From Butyricicoccus sp. (GTDB lineage: Bacteria; Bacillota; Clostridia; Oscillospirales; Butyricicoccaceae): a stretch of DNA of 64,000 nt. Location: the NCBI GenBank assembly GCA_017886875.1, contig JAGHIZ010000103.1:1-64000 (forward strand). Direction: 5' to 3'. This document shows, piece by piece, positions 61,429-64,000 of this stretch. A model generated the notes under the pieces. It saw only the letters and a program-made list of their open reading frames with translations. It searched no databases and was not told the origin of the DNA. A program made the position numbers and the translations under genes. Numbering within the stretch: position 1 is the first letter of the stretch; every line of letters starts with the position of its first letter.

Positions 61429-61890
61429 TTATCCATTTAGTGTATCACTTACAATAGATTTTGCGGCATCGTTATCTGCTGAGATACACAATACAACATA
61501 CACATCTTTACGTTCTATTATTGCACTTTCTAGCTTTGGTACTTCTTCTGGTTTATAATCAGAATAGCCTTCAATATAACCATCTATAAAAACCCCAAGC
61601 TGTTTTTCTATTTCTTGTGCAGATTTTTCATCAACCGCTTTAAACATAGCAATGCTTTCTGCTGTTGCACCAGAACCAACCATAGCTGTACTATCTTCAA
61701 CTAAATCAGCATCTACACCATAAACTCTGTTAGCATTTTCTGAGTCAAGAGGTGCAAACTGGTCTGTAAAAGTTATTTCTTCGCTCATTTGCTCCACAGC
61801 GGTAACTGGGTCAATTTCTACTTTTTTATTATCTGAACAGCCTGAAAGCAATAACAAAGCTGCACTAAGTCCAATAATATATTTTTTCAT
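61429..61890 (-). CDS. DUF4358 lipoprotein
   Basis: 153 residues. Lipobox LLLLSGCSDN (Cys at about 18), then a DUF4358 domain: YGVDADLVEDSTAMVGSGATAESIAMFKAVD, EKQLGVFIDGYIEGYSDYKPEEVPKLESAIIERK, and YVVLCIS. DUF4358 genes often sit next to MBOAT-DHHW pairs in Firmicutes, which agrees with this position. Function is unknown. Confidence 0.88.
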   Translation of the reverse strand: MKKYIIGLSAALLLLSGCSDNKKVEIDPVTAVEQMSEEITFTDQFAPLDSENANRVYGVDADLVEDSTAMVGSGATAESIAMFKAVDEKSAQEIEKQLGVFIDGYIEGYSDYKPEEVPKLESAIIERKDVYVVLCISADNDAAKSIVSDTLNG

Positions 61891-61903
61891 ATCCTTAACT
61901 CTC

Positions 61904-62608
61904 CTAATTTACATTTTCTTTTAGAAAATCCGCCCATTGTCTATAATAACTAATATTTGGGTGTATACCATCTGTAGCAGCATCTTCTGGTAAATCGCCA
62001 TTATCATCTTCAACAATAGATGCAACATCTAAATAAACAGCGTCTTTTTCTTCTGCTAAAGCCTCTAATTTTTCATTTCTTTCACGAATAGTTTTATTAT
62101 TTATACCATCTTCATTTTTATCTGAAACTTCTTTTGACACTGGAAGCATAGATTGTACATAAATAGTTGCTTTTGGCTGATATTCACGAACAGTATCAAT
62201 AATTTCACTATACCCATCTAAAAAAGCCTGCTCATTTGGCCAACCAAGCTCATTTTCGCCAAACATCAAAAGAACTTCGTCATATTCTTTATCATTTTTA
62301 AGTTCTTCAATAACAGGCACTTCACCATCTATCATAGTTTCGGTGAAAACCGTTCTAACATTAAGCCCTACACGATAAAAACAATCAGTTTCAGGCAAAA
62401 CAGAGTATGTATCAAAACCATAAAGATAAGAATTTCCAAGCATAGCTGCATTAGATAAATCATTTTCTTTCTTTTCGGTTTCAGATGATATGGCACTATT
62501 TGCACCACTTTGAGAACCAGTATTTATATTTTGCTGACAAGCAGTTAATAAAAAGCATAAAAAACCTGCACTAATACCAGATAAAATACGCTTGTAAAGA
62601 ACTTTCAT
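61904..62608 (-). CDS. SGNH/GDSL-type lipoprotein
   Basis: About 234 residues. Signal sequence and lipobox (CFLLTACQQ), low-complexity Ser/Asn linker, then an SGNH fold with LGNSYLYGF (block I), GENELGWP (Asn of block III, GxND-like) and TDGIHPNISYY (block V, Asp-x-x-His). Block I lacks a typical GDS serine (GNSY), so the catalytic Ser is the one in that segment if it is active. Likely handles acyl groups on the polymer. ATG at 62608; GTG at 62617 is possible. Confidence 0.82.
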   Translation of the reverse strand: MKVLYKRILSGISAGFLCFLLTACQQNINTGSQSGANSAISSETEKKENDLSNAAMLGNSYLYGFDTYSVLPETDCFYRVGLNVRTVFTETMIDGEVPVIEELKNDKEYDEVLLMFGENELGWPNEQAFLDGYSEIIDTVREYQPKATIYVQSMLPVSKEVSDKNEDGINNKTIRERNEKLEALAEEKDAVYLDVASIVEDDNGDLPEDAATDGIHPNISYYRQWADFLKENVN

Positions 62609-62749
62609 TTTATACACTTCGCTTTCTGTTCAATGCCTTTACACTTGCTATATTTAGTAATAATTTAGCTCATATTGGCATAATTAAGGATACTCCATTT
62701 GTCGAATAGTGTCAATATAGATATCCCTTGTGTAGTTGAAATGTAACCT

Positions 62750-63640
62750 TTACTTTATGCCCTCGCCATTAAATTCTGGTATAAAACTTTCTGTTGCTGC
62801 CTCTCCTTCTTGCCGATATCCAGAAAGCCCAAGCATTTCAAAATATTCTACTCCTTCATTATATTCATAGTCTGTTATTTTTCGGTTAAGCTCTGGAAAG
62901 TTTTGCATATCAAATGGTGTATATTGTCTCATAAGGCTTACAAGCACATTATCTCCCCAGTTTTCAGCAATTCTTCTAAGCACTTGTTTTGTATCTGATA
63001 ACATATTAGGTAACATTAAATGACGTATAACAGTACCTTTTTGTAAAATACCATCTTTATTAAAAATAGGTTTACCTGTTTGTTTTACCATTTCATCTAT
63101 GGCTTTTTCGCACACTTCCAAATAATCAACTGCATTTGAATACTTTTCGGCATAATAACCACTATAATATTTAAAATCTGGTAAATAAATATCTATTTTT
63201 TTATCAAATAATTTTATCGTTTCTGTTTTTTCATATCCGCCACAGTTTAATAATACTGGAATGTAAAGCCCTTTTTGTTTTGCAAGGTCAATAGCTTTAC
63301 ATACACTAGGAGTATAATGAACCGCTGTCACTAAATTGATATTATGTGCGTTTTTTTGCTGTAAATCTAAAAAAATTTCCGATAGTTTATTTTCATCTAC
63401 AAAAACCGATTTTGAATGTCTACAGCTAATACTTCTATTTTGACAATATACACAACCAAGTGTACAATGTGCAAAAAATACTGTCCCTGAGCCGTTTGTA
63501 CCTGAAATGCTAGGTTCTTCCCAGTGATGAAGTGAAGCTCTACCAATTTCCATTTTATCACTTGCACCACAAAAACCAATTTCACCATTTGCTCTATTAA
63601 CTTTACATTCTCTAGGGCAAAGCATACATTTACTATACAT
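62750..63640 (-). CDS. PflA-like radical SAM protein
   Basis: 296 residues. N-terminal extra Cys cluster (CMLCPRECKVNR), radical-SAM Cys motif CTLGCVYCQN (binds the 4Fe-4S cluster that cleaves SAM), then a TIM-barrel-like region with PVLLNCGGYEK and DIYLPDFKYY. COG1313-type putative pyruvate-formate-lyase activase. No glycyl-radical enzyme gene is visible, so the substrate is not known. ATG at 63640 has AAAAGGGG upstream; the frame from 63670 does not. Confidence 0.9.
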   Translation of the reverse strand: MYSKCMLCPRECKVNRANGEIGFCGASDKMEIGRASLHHWEEPSISGTNGSGTVFFAHCTLGCVYCQNRSISCRHSKSVFVDENKLSEIFLDLQQKNAHNINLVTAVHYTPSVCKAIDLAKQKGLYIPVLLNCGGYEKTETIKLFDKKIDIYLPDFKYYSGYYAEKYSNAVDYLEVCEKAIDEMVKQTGKPIFNKDGILQKGTVIRHLMLPNMLSDTKQVLRRIAENWGDNVLVSLMRQYTPFDMQNFPELNRKITDYEYNEGVEYFEMLGLSGYRQEGEAATESFIPEFNGEGIK

Positions 63641-63660
63641 TATATTCCCCTTTTCATATA

Positions 63661-63694
63661 AAATAAGCACTGTAAAATTAAATTACAGTGCTTA
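63661..63694 (-). terminator. Terminator of the cysteine synthase gene
   Basis: On the minus strand AAGCACTGTAA pairs with TTACAGTGCTT, followed by ATTTTAT. Confidence 0.85.
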
Positions 63695-63701
63695 TAAACT
63701 A

Positions 63702-64000
63702 TTAATCAAAAACTCCAGTTGATAAATAACGTTCACCAGTATCAGGTAAAACCACAACAATATTTTTATTTTTAAATTCTGGTCTTTTTGCAATTTGTAT
63801 TGCTGCTGAAACCGCTGCACCAGATGAAATACCAACAAGTAAACCTTCTGTTCTAACTATTTCTTTTGTAAACGCAAATGCATCTTCATTTGTAACAGTT
63901 AAAACTTCATCAGCTAATTTAACATTCATATTATCAGGTACAAAATTCGCACCAATGCCCTGAATTTTATGAGGTCCTGCTTTGCCTTCAGATAGAAGTG
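63702..64000 (-). CDS. cysK: Cysteine synthase, C-terminal part (gene continues beyond window)
   Basis: The last 98 residues are present: [19 protein letters not shown], then [17 protein letters not shown] (pyridoxal phosphate-phosphate loop and active-site region) and the end [18 protein letters not shown], all typical of O-acetylserine sulfhydrylase A. The N-terminus lies outside the window at higher coordinates. Confidence 0.93.
   Translation of the reverse strand, partial: LLSEGKAGPHKIQGIGANFVPDNMNVKLADEVLTVTNEDAFAFTKEIVRTEGLLVGISSGAAVSAAIQIAKRPEFKNKNIVVVLPDTGERYLSTGVFD

Noticed and set aside
62618-62749. A gene or regulatory RNA between the SGNH and radical SAM genes
   Set aside because: Short AT-rich gap with no convincing frame, hairpin or riboswitch motif.

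Overview
The window looks like a low-GC, Gram-positive anaerobe of the class Clostridia, probably an Oscillospirales/Ruminococcaceae-type gut bacterium. The evidence is gene content and order: a glmS ribozyme ahead of glmS, lexA-recG-ruvCAB, Asp23-FakA-Pth, RqcH, a SigH-like sigma factor, an SLH-domain surface protein and a yceG/telA/terD operon. The genus cannot be fixed from the sequence alone.

Positions 1-31940 are accessory DNA. Three integrated elements lie head to tail against the 3' end of guaA. The 11-bp core ATTCCCACTCG occurs at 3090-3100, 19672-19682 and 31930-31940; the last copy is the real guaA stop region. Element L (before 3104, incomplete) carries a decayed IS982 copy, a DUF4041/T5orf172 gene truncated by it, and a tyrosine integrase. 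Element A (about 3105-19672) and element B (about 19687-31930) share a mobilisation backbone: MobV relaxase, an oriT-like structured block, a replication gene, a small RHH/MobC-like protein, an integrase, an excisionase and a divergent XRE regulator. No conjugation (T4SS) genes are present, so A and B look like integrative mobilizable elements (IMEs).

The cargo of A and B is anti-phage defence. Element A has a type I restriction-modification operon (hsdM, unknown, hsdS, unknown, hsdR) that ends in an SMC-like AAA_13 ATPase (PrrC/RloC class). Its C-terminus is a LexA-type S24 peptidase, and it is split by one frameshift in an A6 tract. Upstream of this operon is a previously unlisted 24-residue hydrophobic peptide in a type I toxin-like RNA setting. 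Element B has McrB (with an EVE-like insertion) and McrC, plus a SLOG protein with a divergent XRE regulator and a membrane-bound XRE protein. The replication genes of A (RepA-type helicase) and B (primase-DUF3987) are unrelated. Yet both start with a 42-nt hairpin of identical architecture whose two stems differ by compensatory changes. This is the most unexpected non-coding signal in the window.

Positions 31928-64000 are chromosomal core with housekeeping operons. Mostly on the minus strand are guaA, rqcH, nif3-trmK, DUF1858, a zinc ribbon, a sigma factor, and glmS behind its ribozyme. Then comes a DNA-repair run lexA-recG-ruvC-ruvA-ruvB-glmM, preceded by a LexA-box-like palindrome on the lexA -35. 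On the plus strand are asp23-fakA, pth, the stress operon yceG-telA-terD x3 and a Ca2+-type P-ATPase. The right end has an envelope O-acylation cluster (SGNH lipoprotein, DUF4358 lipoprotein, MBOAT, DHHW protein), a PflA-like radical SAM protein and the C-terminal part of a cysteine synthase. No rRNA, tRNA or CRISPR array was seen.
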